A stretch of 64,000 nt of DNA. Origin: Bacillota bacterium (GTDB lineage Bacteria; Bacillota; Clostridia; Acetivibrionales; DSM-1351). The stretch is from positions 17,320 through 81,319 of the forward strand of contig JAEZOA010000181.1 of the NCBI GenBank assembly GCA_023441625.1. Reading direction: 5' to 3'. The position numbers and the translations under genes were made by a program. This document shows positions 1 to 11,040 of this stretch, piece after piece (positions within the stretch are counted from its first letter, which is position 1; each line of letters begins with the position of its first letter). The notes under the pieces were generated by a model. The model had not been told where the DNA came from and did not search any database. It saw nothing but the letters and a program-made list of their open reading frames with translations.

Positions 1-63
1 ACTATTAATCTTAAGTGATTTATATATAGACTTTATTATCCGTCAATAGGGGAGCGATTATTA

Positions 64-3000
64 ATGAGAAAACTAGTTAAGCCTATATCAATAGTACTGA
101 CAATAGCATATTTAATATTGATTCCATTTAATTCATTTGCTTCAACTGGAAACAGTAACGACAGTACTTTGTTAAATAAGTGGAAGAATTTGGGTTTGAT
201 TGATAAAAGCGTTACTGCCAGTGAATTAAATCAGCCTATAGAAAAAATTGATTTGATTAAGTTTATTAACACAATACTTAATGTATCAAAGCAGGCAGAT
301 ATAGATTTTGTTGATGTGCCAAAAGATTCCTGGTACGGAAAAGAGATAGCTAAAGCAGTCGCTTCTGGCTATGTTGATAATAAAGAAAAAACAAAGTTTT
401 ATCCTTTTTCAAGTATTACCAGATTAGACGCAGCCATAATGGTGACAAAGGTATTTGGTTTAGAGCTTGACGATAAGAAGCTTCTCGATAGGATAACTGA
501 TGCAGAGAAGCTAGATGCTCAACAATTGACAGCTTTTGGCGCTGTAATTGAAAAGGGGTATTTATCTGAAATATCAAAGGGCAGATATGCTCCTTTAGGT
601 GTATTAAAGCTAGTTGATGCAATGAAATTACTGGATAAATGCATCGGTCTTGTAATTACTAAATCATCTACAATAACAAGTGACAAAACTGGAAATATAC
701 TTATTAACGCAAGTCCTGTTGTATTGAAGAATATGGAGCTTTCAGGAGATCTTATTATCGGAGATATTGTTGCTGAGGGGACAGTAACGCTAGAAAATGT
801 TACAGTAAAAGGAAAGGTGATAGTAAGAGGTGGAGGGCCAAATGGTATTATAATAAAGAATTCACGAATAACAGGTGATTTGATTGTAGAAAAATTTGCT
901 GGGAATGTAAACATTATTGCACAGGGAACAACAACAATAGAACAAACCTATTTAAAATCAGGGGGAAAGCTTTCTGAATCAAATTTATCCAGCGGAAAGG
1001 GTTTCGTAAATGTTATAGCTTCTAAGGCTGTAAATAATAATCAGATTGCTTCTCTAAATGGTGAATATAATTCCATAAAATTAGAAAATAGTAATATTAA
1101 TGTTGTATTAAATGGAAAGTCTGAAAATGTAGAGGTTTTGAAAGAAACTACTTCCAGCTTTTCCCTAGAAAGCGGAGCTGTAAATAACATTACTATTAAG
1201 GCAGCTAAAAGCAAAGTTAAACTTTTAAACGGAAAGGTCACTACCTTAAATGTTGAAGAGGGTGCAAAAGGTAATAATATAGAATTAAATGGAGTTGTTA
1301 CAGTTAGTAAGTTAAATGTTTATGATACAACTGCAATTAATTTTGATAAGGGTACTATAGAGACTCTTATTATTAATTCGTCATCAGCAGGCACTTATTT
1401 AGGCATGAAAAGCGATGCTTATGTTAAGAACTTAGTTGCCAGTTCTGCAGCAACAATCTCTGGTTTAGGTAAAATAGACAACGTACATATATATGCAAAT
1501 GACGTAAATATTGAAATACGACCTAGCAGCTTCTATGTTGCTAGTGGAATAGTTGCATATATTAATGGTACTATAATAGACCCTACCAAACAAGAGGTTC
1601 TCTTCGATATACGTAATGGCAATATCACCAGTTTAAAAGTTAATGAAACTGAGCAGCTAATTATTGATAGCTTATGGCCATCTAACAGTACCGTATCATA
1701 TGTTTCATCAGATAATACTATTGCAACTGTCAGTGAAAAAGGTGTTATAACAGGAGTAAGTCTTGGAACAACAAAAATACATGTAAGTGTTCAATGTGCA
1801 AATTATAATCCTAAAGTTCAGGCTATAGAGGTTACAGTAGTCTCAAATAATACAACTGATATAGGAACACTTGAAGTTTCACCGAATTCTGGAGAAGCAG
1901 GTACATATGAGGACTTTACCATTACCTATACAGCAGGGGATAACATGTCAAACGGAACAGTATATATTAGGTTACCTGCTGGCTTTATGGCACTTGAGAG
2001 TGATACAGTATCAATTGGAAATTCTGCCCAAAGAGCTTTAGGAACCTCATGGCAAAAACCTGATACACTTATATTTACAAATCTTAACCTGACAAAAGGC
2101 GAAAAAATCATAGTTACCTTGAAGAATAAGGAGGTACCTGCTGGTGGTCAATACGAATTCAGTTCTACATCAGATGCGGACAGTGAGGGGCCAAAGCAGC
2201 CAACCACTGATAGTAAAGCTGTATTTACATCAGATAACCTTAAGTCACTAAAAGAAAAGATAAACTATACCATACCGGAATATGGATCGAAAGCAGGAAC
2301 TACAAAAATTTCCACTCTATCCTTCGAGGGATTGGGAGCTTATATTAATGAAGGCTTTAAGTGGCTGATAAAGGTACAAAATGGGGAATTTACGTCAGTT
2401 CCGAAATTTAATGATGAATTGTCAGTAACAAAGTATTCCGAATACAAACAAGGTGATAATATACCTGTTGTAAACGGTCAGTACTTAATGCTGATAGCAG
2501 CAGATAGAAATAACAAGTTAAAAGCATACAAAATTATTAGGATAACTGATGGTACTAATGATACACCTAAGATGATCAGACCAGATGATGCAGTAGAGTT
2601 GAAGCTTGGAACAAATTATGACGCTCCTGCTTCAGGTGTTCAGGCTGGTACAGTCAGAATAGCTGGCCTAAATTATGCGGGTTCTGATCACTTCATGGTA
2701 AAAGTCCAGGATGCACAAGTAGCATCAGTATTTGTTGACACTGAATTTGTAGGAGCAGCAGAATATACAAGTGGAAATGACATCAAGGTAAAGGCAAATC
2801 AGCATGTGTTACTTGCTGCGGTTGATAAAAACAACAGGATAAAGGCATTTAAAGATATACAAGTAGATGTAGCTATGATTGGTAAAGAGGCAGGGAAACT
2901 GGAGGCAGGTATCAATTTCGCCAATCCAGAAAAAGGCTCTATGGAGGGGACAACCAAGATAGAGTGGTTGAGTAAAGGCGATGTCAATGGTGGGTTCCCA

Positions 3001-6000
3001 AGTATTGTGAACTGGATGACAGTAGTCATAGATAAGGCTGCTATTATACCAGCTAAAAATGCTTTAGCTACTGATTATGAGAAATATTATCTGGGAGGTA
3101 ACACCTTTAGTTCATATGCCGAAAAAGCAGATATTCCAGTGGCCCCAGGTAAACATATACTCCTTGTCGGTGTAAATGCTGACAAGCAGATTCAAGCATA
3201 TGTAGATATGGTGATTGGTCCTGAGGCTGTAGCTCAGGCAGATGCTCCAGAAATACCAGATAGCAACTATGAAACTCCTGTGATGGGTTCAATGGCTGGA
3301 GCGACAATGTTCCCTAGATTGGACTTTAGCACAGCTATTTCAGGTGCAACTAAGTATATGGTATGGGTTCAGAATGATGTATTTGATACTCCACAAATAA
3401 ATAGTACACTTACTGGCTCAGTAAACTGTGTTCAAAAACAGAATATTAATATAACTTCTGGACAGCACTTAATATTAGTTGCAACGGATGATGCTGGAAG
3501 GATTAAGGCATACACGGATATTACTGTTGATAATACTGATAACACCCAAATCAGACCGGAGGATGTGCTAAAGCTGACAATTGCAGAAAATGATTATTTA
3601 TCACCTGCACCAGGTACAGAAGATGGGTCTACAATGATTGTGCTTTACTCCAATGGAATACCACGGGATAAAGTGAAGGATACTCGTACATTTGCAAAGT
3701 GGATGTATAAGACTCAAGATGCACAATTTGCAGTGCCTTATGATGGAAGCGATATACCTGGGGGTATGAAGGATTATACATCAGGCGATAACATTAAAGA
3801 TATTTCGGCTGGTCAACATTTAGTGATAATTGCAGTAGATACTAATAATAAAATATTGGCATATATAGATGAAGTAATTACAGCAAATCAGATTAAACAG
3901 GCAAAGGCTACGGTGATTCCTAACTGCTCTGATCCAGTACAGGGCTTGGCGAAGGGCACAACAAGAATAATGACGCTGAATTTCCAGAGTATTAATGGGG
4001 CGAATAATTGGTTGTACAAGATTAGTTCTACACCTATAGATGCTCCGGACTATAATAGTGTTTTACCTAAAACAGGTTTGGAGGTATATGTAGAGGGTGC
4101 TAACATACCAATAACAAAAGATAAATACATTATTATGTATGCAGTAGATAATTTAACAGATAGAAGAGTAAAGGCATATAAGAATATATTAGTTACAGAA
4201 AACCAAATAAAGGTAGAGGTTCCCATACTGAATCTTGATACAGGATTTACAAACTATATAGCTCCTATAAAGGGAACGAATGAGGGTACTACTGTTTTAT
4301 CTTCCTTGTCATTTGAGGGTGTTGCAGGTGCAGCTCCTTTGAGATGGGAATATGCAGTAGGTGATACTACGTTTATTGCACCCGTTAAAAACGCTACCTT
4401 AACAGATAGTGGATTTGTTACTAAAGAATATATCCCTGGCACAAATATAGAAATTAAAGCAGGACAATTTATATTGCTATTAGCTGTAGACAATAACAAT
4501 GTAATACAGGGCTTTGCAAGTATACCAGTTGCGCAGGGACAAATCAAACCATCAAATGCAAATGAGATTATGCCAAGTAATTATACCCTTCTACAAGGAA
4601 CAACTGAGGGCACAACAAGGTTTGCAAATCTCAATACAGGTGGCTTGAGCACTGAGGTTACTAAATGGATGATAAAAACTCAAAAGACTAGCTTTGATAT
4701 TGTTACTAATCCTATTGGCAGAGATACCAAGGTATCAGGAGCAATTGATTATAACAGCACAACTAATCCTGATATAAAAATATCGGAAGGTGAATATATA
4801 CTTCTGTTGGCGACAGATAAATCGGGCTTTGTAAAGGCATATACAGAGATAAAGGTTGCAAAAGCTCAAATTAAGAATCCATTTGCAATGGACTTATTAG
4901 AATTTGTAAATACCAATTATGTTGGACCTCAACCGGGAACATCTCCGGGAGCAACAAGTATAACTCTTGTGAGTACTGGTATTCCTACAGAGGATGAAAT
5001 AGTATGGAAATATAAGATAGGAACTACAGCCTTTAGCAAACCACATTTGGATGATGATGCCTCAGCAGCAGAGTATAAATCATATTCAAGTAATGAGGAT
5101 ATAATGATTTCTCCAAATAATTTTCTACTGGTGGTTGCTGTTAATAAGAGCAATAGCGCAATAAAGGCGTACCTACAGTTCAAGATAACTGATACCATGA
5201 TTATGCCGGCTGATGCAGGTGGGCTTGTTATGAAGGATGCTGCGAATGTTAATGGTAACTATACAGCCCCTGTGCCTGGTAGTGAGCCTGGAACAACAAA
5301 AATTTCTTATCTTAATCCGATTGGGCTGACAAATGTATTTGACCATTGGGTTATAAAGGTGTTTAATGAGGCACAGACAATAGCTCTAAACAGCATTATT
5401 TCTTATCCTACTAGCTCTAACTATAGTGGTGGAAACATTTCTGTGCAAAAAGGACAGTATGTTGTACTTGCAGCAGTAGATGCAAATAACAGAGTAAAGG
5501 CATATAAAAATATAGTTATTGAAGAAGAACATATAAATCCACCTTTAGCTCCTGATATTCTAGCAACGAACTATTCAAGTCCTAAGAGTGGTACTGATAA
5601 GGGGACAACCTCAATTAAGGTATCTCCTGATGGGGTTACATATGTTCTTAAGGTAGCAGATGCAGGTGAGTATATTAAGGCTGGGCAATTAATAGAGGTT
5701 TCTACCACTTCGACAGGTAGTGACTATAGCTCCTTCCGCAAATATACTTCAAATACTGATATTTCTGCAAAGGTTGGTCAGGTTATTATACTCGTTGAGA
5801 TAGATGCAGATAACAAGGCAGTGGCATATAAAAATATTCCGATAAATAATGCAGTAAATCCTGGAATGGCTACAGAACTTATACTAAACAAGAACTTCCT
5901 TAAATTACAGCCGGGTACAGGAGCTGGTACTACAGTGCTCGCCGGTTTGGATGCTTTTAATATTAGTGGCTTCACAAAGTGGGCTATAAAGGTAAGCGAT

Positions 6001-9000
6001 AGTGCACCAGCTATTCCGATGATGAATTCGTCAGTTCTGAATGGAAAGGAATATATAGGTAGTACCGATACTATAGAAGTAAAGGTAAATCAAGGACAGG
6101 TGGTTGAGCTATATGCACTGGCTTCAGATGGAAGCGTAAAAGGCTATGCCTTCATAGCAGTAGGGACTGATGATGTAAAGGGAGTTGCAACAAGGATTTA
6201 TCCTGTTCCAGTACCAGGAACAAGTGTAAATACCGTAAAGTTTGAGTCAGCAGTGCTAGACCCATTGTTGGTATCAATCACAGGGGCTACGAAATGGAAG
6301 TATGCTGTTTTAAATAGTGCTCCAGAAGATATTTTGAAGGATAGTAAATTAAATTGGGTAACTGATTATACCAAAGATACCGACATACTGGCTGCTGAAG
6401 GTAAGCATCTAATATTAGTAGCAACAGATGCTGATGGTTTATCTAAGGCATATGCAGATATAGCCATTACATCAAATATGCTCAAGGGTATAAATGTTTC
6501 AGTTACAGGAACAATCACCGATTCAACAGGCGAGTCGGATATTGTAGCTGGTGGAAAGACAATTATTATTACCCTTGATAGTGGTGAATGGGTGGATGAT
6601 ATTTTTACAAATTCAGATAAATTGAAGTTGTTGTTTAATGGGTTTACACCTACTGTTACAGATACACAATGGAAGAATGTTGTAGCTGGATTTAATATAG
6701 TTCCTATGAATCCAGTTAATAAAAAGGTTATTACTATTAGATTGAGTGAGTGTAACTATGATATAACTACAAATAGACAAATTAGTCTGAAAATTGATAA
6801 GTCCCTAATTAAAAATGCTGATAAGGATATAACTTTAGTAAATGCATTTACAATAGGTGCTGATGTTGTAATTAAAACCTTGACAGGTACTGCAATAACA
6901 CCTGGGCTTACAAAAGATGATATCGTAGCAGGTGGGAAGACAATATTTGTCGAGCTGACAGTTGGTGAATTTGCGGCGGATATAGATACTGATTCAGATA
7001 AAAGAGAGGCAATTTTCAATGGCTTAACTACATCAAACACAAATAAGGCTGTCAGAGATAAAATAGTCCAGGCATTAAAGCTTTCAGGGGAAAAAGCTAT
7101 AAAGTGGAATTCAAAAACAAAGCTAACTATAACCCTACCTGCAATATCAGATTTTACTCTGGACTCAAACGAGGTGCTTAGCCTGACAATACCATGTAAG
7201 GCAGCAGGAAAGGAAATATTGCTAGGTGCTGTGAAGGATGCAACAGCTTCAACACAGATAATTATTTCTGCAAACACCTCAGTAAGTATGTCTGGAACAT
7301 TGGTTTCAACGCCAGTTTCAGAGGCTGACATTGTTAAGGGTGGAAAAACTCTTGTTATTACACTAACAAGCGGGCAGTGGGCAGCTGATATTGCAACAAA
7401 TGAAGACATGCGCAATAATCTGTTCACAGGACTTAAGCTCAGCGGAACTACTGATTCCACTCAATGGGGCTATGTTATAGCTGCATTAAAGGATGCAGCA
7501 TTGGTAGCTAATCAAAAGGTAATTACAAGGAATAATGATAGTACAGTGACAATTAATATGCCAGCAGTATTATCAGGTTATAAAATTACAAAAAATCAGA
7601 ATATTAAATTGACTATTCCGGCCTCATGTATAGTCGGGGCTAAGGCAGCTCTTACTGCTGGAGAAACAATAACAGTTGAGAAATTAGCTACAGCGACTTT
7701 ATCAGGTACTGCAGTTGGAACAGCTGTAACAGAAACTAATATTAAAGCTGGAGGGGCAACTATAATTGTTACATTAAGTAATGATGCAATCTGGGTAGAT
7801 GATGTCGCTACTGATGAAACAATAAGAAATGCATTACTTGATGGATTTAAAGCTGATGTTGAAACTGAGCAATGGCTAAGTATAATCGATAAATTAAAAC
7901 TTGGTGAGGGAATAATTGAGATTAGTTCCACCAATCCAAGGGTACTTACTATAACACTCCCTTCATCAGACTATGATATATCTAAAACCCAGACGATATC
8001 GGTTACTGTACCAGCCAGTGCTGTTATCGGGACATCCTTTGATGTAACCTTAACAAATAAGCTGACTATTAATAGTACACCACCTGCAGCAACTCAAATT
8101 AAGGAAGTCACTGCTGCTACAGGAACCTATAAAGCTGGTGATGTCATACCAATAAAAGTTGTTTTCCAGGATGCTGTTGATGTAACGGGTACTCCTGTGT
8201 TGAAACTTAAAACAGGTACTGCAAGCACTAATATTACAGAGGTTAAATATACTTCAGGGACTGGGTCAAATGAGCTAATATTTAATTATGAGGTAAAGGC
8301 TGGGGATAATAGCGATAAGCTTTCATATATTGGGACAACAGCACTAGTTATTCCAACGGGTAGTACAATTAAGAACAAAGGAATAAATATTCCAGCTTTA
8401 TTGGAGTTACCAGCACTTACAGCACCTAATTCATTAAGTGCCGCAAATATCTGTGTCGATGGAATTGCACCGCAGTTCATAACTAATTATCCTCAGTCCG
8501 GAAACAAAACGGAAACTACTGCTGAGATTATTCTTAAGCTGAATGAAAGAGGAACTGTATACTATGCAGTGGTGCTTGATGACGGAAGTACTACAGTTCC
8601 AACTGTACAGCAGGTCATGGAGTGGACTATAGCACCAGTACTTGATGGTGGAGTATACAATGTTGACACAGATTCCGAAACTTTGAGTATATCAAATTTA
8701 TCAGCCTATACAAAATATAAAGTTTATTTTGTAAATGTGGATGATAATGGAAACAGAAGTTCAGTAACAACATATAGTATTCAAACACTAGATTTGACAG
8801 CACCTGTAGTAAGAGCTGATCAGGTGGCGCCAATCTATGATAACAAGATTGATATAACTGTTACTGTCAGTGAGACCGGGAAGGTATATTTAATTGCATT
8901 ACCTTCTGGCTCGGTAGCTCCAGCAAGCGCAGAGGAAGTGAAGAAGCTTGCTACCAGCGGTACTACAGTTGCTACAAATCTTAGAGCAACAAAGGCTGTT

Positions 9001-10926
9001 ACTAAGGATACAAATGTAACAATTACATTAACTGGACTTTCAGTATCATCCCACTATGATATTTATCTAATAAGTGAGGATAATTCGCTCAATCTGTCAT
9101 ACCCTATATTGATTAATGCTGAGACTTCTAAACTTGATTTGAGTAAGGTAGATGTGGAGCTTGCAAAAGGAATACTCACAAATACAAATGAGCTGATGCA
9201 ATATAGCTTTGATGGACTGATATGGAAGGCATGTACTTTAACGAATACAAATATTACATACAATGATAATGCCGAAATTCTGACTATTTTTATTCGCGAA
9301 GAAAAAAATATATCAAACATGAAATCATTCATTTTGACAAGAGCCGAAAATAATATTGATACAGCATTAATAGACTATGATATTGCAGAGGGTAAGATAA
9401 TAAATAACTCTTCAACTAATTTGCAGTATAGATTTAATGATGGGAATTGGAAGGCATTTAATTCTTCACCTACTGGTTTAAATGTAATATTTGAGCCGGG
9501 GTCATTTAGCGTAAGAACTGCTGCTACTTCACCTGATGGTGTTAATAAATCTCAGCTGCCATCAGCTGCAAAAGTTGTTGTATATATACCAGAACCAATG
9601 ACAGCTCCAGATATTACTTTTGATGATACTACTAATACTATAAATGGTTTGCTAAGTACTCATGAATATAGTATTGATGGCGGTTCATGGGTGAACGGTC
9701 TTGTTGAAGGTGATTTTGCTGGAACTAAAAATGTAAGGGTAAGAGAGAAGGCTACAAAATTTAAACTTCCAAGTGCTGTTAAGGAAATCCAGTTTACAGC
9801 ATGTGCATTAGCTGTGGTTGCTCATCCTGCTGCCGATGATACAACTCTGAATAAAAATTTTGTTACAATAACCTTTGAGGAAAATACAAACAAAGCGAAC
9901 AAAACATTAACTGCTCAGGACATTGAAAAAATGTTCTTAGTAGGTAAAACAATTAATGGCGTATTTGAACAGCATAATTGGGGAACTGATGTAAAAGGAA
10001 CGTTTAATTCAACTGGAAAAGTGCTAACTATAACCTTCAATTCAATGGAAGGTTCTACTGTAGAAATAGGTGATGAAGTTAATGTTTTACCTGCTGCAGA
10101 AATACAAAATACAGCGGGTACTTCTGGAAACTATAGCTCCAAGGGAAAGCTGACAGGTAGCTTCCATACAGTGCCAAAAATATTAAGCATTAAAGCAGTC
10201 AATACAAATAATGACACAGTATTCTCAGATGGAGAACAATTAGTTATAACCTTTGACCAGGCAACCAGCAAGAATGCAATCACTGCAAATAACATTGCTA
10301 ATTACTTGATACTGACAGATGCGGAAGGTAAAAGCACAAAGAAGTGGGATACAAAAGCTGCAAGTGACCCTGCAAATCTGACAGTAGCTTGGACTAGCAA
10401 CAGAGAATTAACAATAACCTTTAAAGATGTAACCAAGACAGAATTATTAGTTGGCGATAAAATCAGAGTGAGTTCAACATGGGGATTGACAGATGAAGAC
10501 GCTACTACTGGAGTTTGTAGTTCCAGTGCAATAGTCGGGGGAAGCTTTACATCAACGCCTAAGATAATACCAAATGGTGTAATTATGGAAAATGGCGGTG
10601 TTTCGGGAAAATTGGATGCTGGAGACAAAATTAAAATCACATTTGACCAGGCAACAAATGCACCTGTAATGACTGCTAATACTCTTATTAATTATTTTAA
10701 GCTTGTTTCATCTGATGGCAAGACTGTTCACTACTTGGGTGTACAAAATAATATTACCTGGAGCGCTGATTTTAAGACATTAACTATAAAATTGGAAAAC
10801 ATGACAGGTGTTACACTACAAGCCGGAGATAAGCTTTCCATTTTATCAGGTGCAGGAATAAAGTCAAAGGATGGTAGTACAGCTGCCTGTGTAGTAAGTG
10901 ACATAAGTATTGGGGGAAGTTATTAA
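64..10926 (+). CDS. Giant SLH-domain, multi-repeat surface protein (3620 aa)
   Basis: A secreted, cell-wall-associated structural protein of unknown exact role. A hydrophobic signal peptide spans residues 1-27. Residues about 30-190 are SLH-like (an FVDVPKDSWYGKEIAKAVASG stretch is typical). Residues about 195-520 form a glycine/valine-rich run resembling a parallel beta-helix. A BIG2-like Ig domain follows at about 525-600. Three tandem repeat families come next: about 13 repeats of ~109 residues, four repeats of ~130 residues with an AGGKT-type motif, and, after fibronectin/Ig-like modules, three C-terminal repeats of ~120 residues. GGGGAG at 49-54 is a good ribosome site for the ATG at 64. 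The neighbours downstream are three more SLH proteins. SLH domains bind pyruvylated wall polymer in known cases; attachment here is inferred. The ligand or partner of the repeats is unknown. Confidence 0.9.
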   Translation: MRKLVKPISIVLTIAYLILIPFNSFASTGNSNDSTLLNKWKNLGLIDKSVTASELNQPIEKIDLIKFINTILNVSKQADIDFVDVPKDSWYGKEIAKAVASGYVDNKEKTKFYPFSSITRLDAAIMVTKVFGLELDDKKLLDRITDAEKLDAQQLTAFGAVIEKGYLSEISKGRYAPLGVLKLVDAMKLLDKCIGLVITKSSTITSDKTGNILINASPVVLKNMELSGDLIIGDIVAEGTVTLENVTVKGKVIVRGGGPNGIIIKNSRITGDLIVEKFAGNVNIIAQGTTTIEQTYLKSGGKLSESNLSSGKGFVNVIASKAVNNNQIASLNGEYNSIKLENSNINVVLNGKSENVEVLKETTSSFSLESGAVNNITIKAAKSKVKLLNGKVTTLNVEEGAKGNNIELNGVVTVSKLNVYDTTAINFDKGTIETLIINSSSAGTYLGMKSDAYVKNLVASSAATISGLGKIDNVHIYANDVNIEIRPSSFYVASGIVAYINGTIIDPTKQEVLFDIRNGNITSLKVNETEQLIIDSLWPSNSTVSYVSSDNTIATVSEKGVITGVSLGTTKIHVSVQCANYNPKVQAIEVTVVSNNTTDIGTLEVSPNSGEAGTYEDFTITYTAGDNMSNGTVYIRLPAGFMALESDTVSIGNSAQRALGTSWQKPDTLIFTNLNLTKGEKIIVTLKNKEVPAGGQYEFSSTSDADSEGPKQPTTDSKAVFTSDNLKSLKEKINYTIPEYGSKAGTTKISTLSFEGLGAYINEGFKWLIKVQNGEFTSVPKFNDELSVTKYSEYKQGDNIPVVNGQYLMLIAADRNNKLKAYKIIRITDGTNDTPKMIRPDDAVELKLGTNYDAPASGVQAGTVRIAGLNYAGSDHFMVKVQDAQVASVFVDTEFVGAAEYTSGNDIKVKANQHVLLAAVDKNNRIKAFKDIQVDVAMIGKEAGKLEAGINFANPEKGSMEGTTKIEWLSKGDVNGGFPSIVNWMTVVIDKAAIIPAKNALATDYEKYYLGGNTFSSYAEKADIPVAPGKHILLVGVNADKQIQAYVDMVIGPEAVAQADAPEIPDSNYETPVMGSMAGATMFPRLDFSTAISGATKYMVWVQNDVFDTPQINSTLTGSVNCVQKQNINITSGQHLILVATDDAGRIKAYTDITVDNTDNTQIRPEDVLKLTIAENDYLSPAPGTEDGSTMIVLYSNGIPRDKVKDTRTFAKWMYKTQDAQFAVPYDGSDIPGGMKDYTSGDNIKDISAGQHLVIIAVDTNNKILAYIDEVITANQIKQAKATVIPNCSDPVQGLAKGTTRIMTLNFQSINGANNWLYKISSTPIDAPDYNSVLPKTGLEVYVEGANIPITKDKYIIMYAVDNLTDRRVKAYKNILVTENQIKVEVPILNLDTGFTNYIAPIKGTNEGTTVLSSLSFEGVAGAAPLRWEYAVGDTTFIAPVKNATLTDSGFVTKEYIPGTNIEIKAGQFILLLAVDNNNVIQGFASIPVAQGQIKPSNANEIMPSNYTLLQGTTEGTTRFANLNTGGLSTEVTKWMIKTQKTSFDIVTNPIGRDTKVSGAIDYNSTTNPDIKISEGEYILLLATDKSGFVKAYTEIKVAKAQIKNPFAMDLLEFVNTNYVGPQPGTSPGATSITLVSTGIPTEDEIVWKYKIGTTAFSKPHLDDDASAAEYKSYSSNEDIMISPNNFLLVVAVNKSNSAIKAYLQFKITDTMIMPADAGGLVMKDAANVNGNYTAPVPGSEPGTTKISYLNPIGLTNVFDHWVIKVFNEAQTIALNSIISYPTSSNYSGGNISVQKGQYVVLAAVDANNRVKAYKNIVIEEEHINPPLAPDILATNYSSPKSGTDKGTTSIKVSPDGVTYVLKVADAGEYIKAGQLIEVSTTSTGSDYSSFRKYTSNTDISAKVGQVIILVEIDADNKAVAYKNIPINNAVNPGMATELILNKNFLKLQPGTGAGTTVLAGLDAFNISGFTKWAIKVSDSAPAIPMMNSSVLNGKEYIGSTDTIEVKVNQGQVVELYALASDGSVKGYAFIAVGTDDVKGVATRIYPVPVPGTSVNTVKFESAVLDPLLVSITGATKWKYAVLNSAPEDILKDSKLNWVTDYTKDTDILAAEGKHLILVATDADGLSKAYADIAITSNMLKGINVSVTGTITDSTGESDIVAGGKTIIITLDSGEWVDDIFTNSDKLKLLFNGFTPTVTDTQWKNVVAGFNIVPMNPVNKKVITIRLSECNYDITTNRQISLKIDKSLIKNADKDITLVNAFTIGADVVIKTLTGTAITPGLTKDDIVAGGKTIFVELTVGEFAADIDTDSDKREAIFNGLTTSNTNKAVRDKIVQALKLSGEKAIKWNSKTKLTITLPAISDFTLDSNEVLSLTIPCKAAGKEILLGAVKDATASTQIIISANTSVSMSGTLVSTPVSEADIVKGGKTLVITLTSGQWAADIATNEDMRNNLFTGLKLSGTTDSTQWGYVIAALKDAALVANQKVITRNNDSTVTINMPAVLSGYKITKNQNIKLTIPASCIVGAKAALTAGETITVEKLATATLSGTAVGTAVTETNIKAGGATIIVTLSNDAIWVDDVATDETIRNALLDGFKADVETEQWLSIIDKLKLGEGIIEISSTNPRVLTITLPSSDYDISKTQTISVTVPASAVIGTSFDVTLTNKLTINSTPPAATQIKEVTAATGTYKAGDVIPIKVVFQDAVDVTGTPVLKLKTGTASTNITEVKYTSGTGSNELIFNYEVKAGDNSDKLSYIGTTALVIPTGSTIKNKGINIPALLELPALTAPNSLSAANICVDGIAPQFITNYPQSGNKTETTAEIILKLNERGTVYYAVVLDDGSTTVPTVQQVMEWTIAPVLDGGVYNVDTDSETLSISNLSAYTKYKVYFVNVDDNGNRSSVTTYSIQTLDLTAPVVRADQVAPIYDNKIDITVTVSETGKVYLIALPSGSVAPASAEEVKKLATSGTTVATNLRATKAVTKDTNVTITLTGLSVSSHYDIYLISEDNSLNLSYPILINAETSKLDLSKVDVELAKGILTNTNELMQYSFDGLIWKACTLTNTNITYNDNAEILTIFIREEKNISNMKSFILTRAENNIDTALIDYDIAEGKIINNSSTNLQYRFNDGNWKAFNSSPTGLNVIFEPGSFSVRTAATSPDGVNKSQLPSAAKVVVYIPEPMTAPDITFDDTTNTINGLLSTHEYSIDGGSWVNGLVEGDFAGTKNVRVREKATKFKLPSAVKEIQFTACALAVVAHPAADDTTLNKNFVTITFEENTNKANKTLTAQDIEKMFLVGKTINGVFEQHNWGTDVKGTFNSTGKVLTITFNSMEGSTVEIGDEVNVLPAAEIQNTAGTSGNYSSKGKLTGSFHTVPKILSIKAVNTNNDTVFSDGEQLVITFDQATSKNAITANNIANYLILTDAEGKSTKKWDTKAASDPANLTVAWTSNRELTITFKDVTKTELLVGDKIRVSSTWGLTDEDATTGVCSSSAIVGGSFTSTPKIIPNGVIMENGGVSGKLDAGDKIKITFDQATNAPVMTANTLINYFKLVSSDGKTVHYLGVQNNITWSADFKTLTIKLENMTGVTLQAGDKLSILSGAGIKSKDGSTAACVVSDISIGGSY
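2237..6490 (+). repeat. 13 tandem ~109-aa coding repeats in the giant surface protein
   Basis: Residues about 725-2142 of the protein hold some 13 diverged units. Each has a 'GTxxGTTxI' motif near its start, a central W/Y-x-(I/V)-K motif, and an end of the type 'LLVAVDxNNxxKAYxxI'. The units are too diverged at DNA level for recent expansion. I did not recognise the domain family by name. Confidence 0.8.
6485..8070 (+). repeat. Four tandem ~130-aa coding repeats (AGGKT-type)
   Basis: Four units each open with a 'TxSGTxxxxxVxExDIVAGGKTxxITL' type pattern, then an acidic 'W/FxxDIxTxxxxRxxLFxG' segment, and close with a 'xxIxLTIPASxI' strand. The order is contiguous with the preceding 13-unit array. 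Confidence 0.75.
9795..10923 (+). repeat. Three C-terminal ~120-aa coding repeats
   Basis: Three units share 'xITFDQATxxxxxTAxxIxxYxxL', a tryptophan or asparagine-rich middle, 'LTITFxxxTxxxLxxGDKIxxxSxxGL' and a final 'xxGSF/Y'. They look like Ig-like/SbsA-type beta modules and form the C terminus of the protein. Confidence 0.7.
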
Positions 10927-10989
10927 GTATAAAGGCATAAGCGTACGATTTAAATGTATGTAAAACAAGGTGTTTTTAATTTGAAAAGA

Positions 10990-11040
10990 AGGGTCTGTTG
11001 CAAAAAAATACAATATACGATAAAGACTTTCTGTTTTAAT
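10990..11040 (+). repeat. Dispersed intergenic repeat, copy 1
   Basis: The ~50-bp stretch starting GGTCTGTTGCAAAA and ending TGTTTTAAT recurs, diverged, on the opposite strand at 57666-57713. It directly abuts the left end of the palindromic element at 11037. It lies in the 589-bp gap between two surface-protein genes, which otherwise holds no recognisable gene. Confidence 0.6.

Noticed and set aside
6756..7460. A 234-codon open frame on the minus strand inside the giant surface protein gene
   Set aside because: It is antisense to a clearly coding repeat array, has no ribosome site, and its serine/valine-rich product is the expected shadow of the plus-strand repeats.
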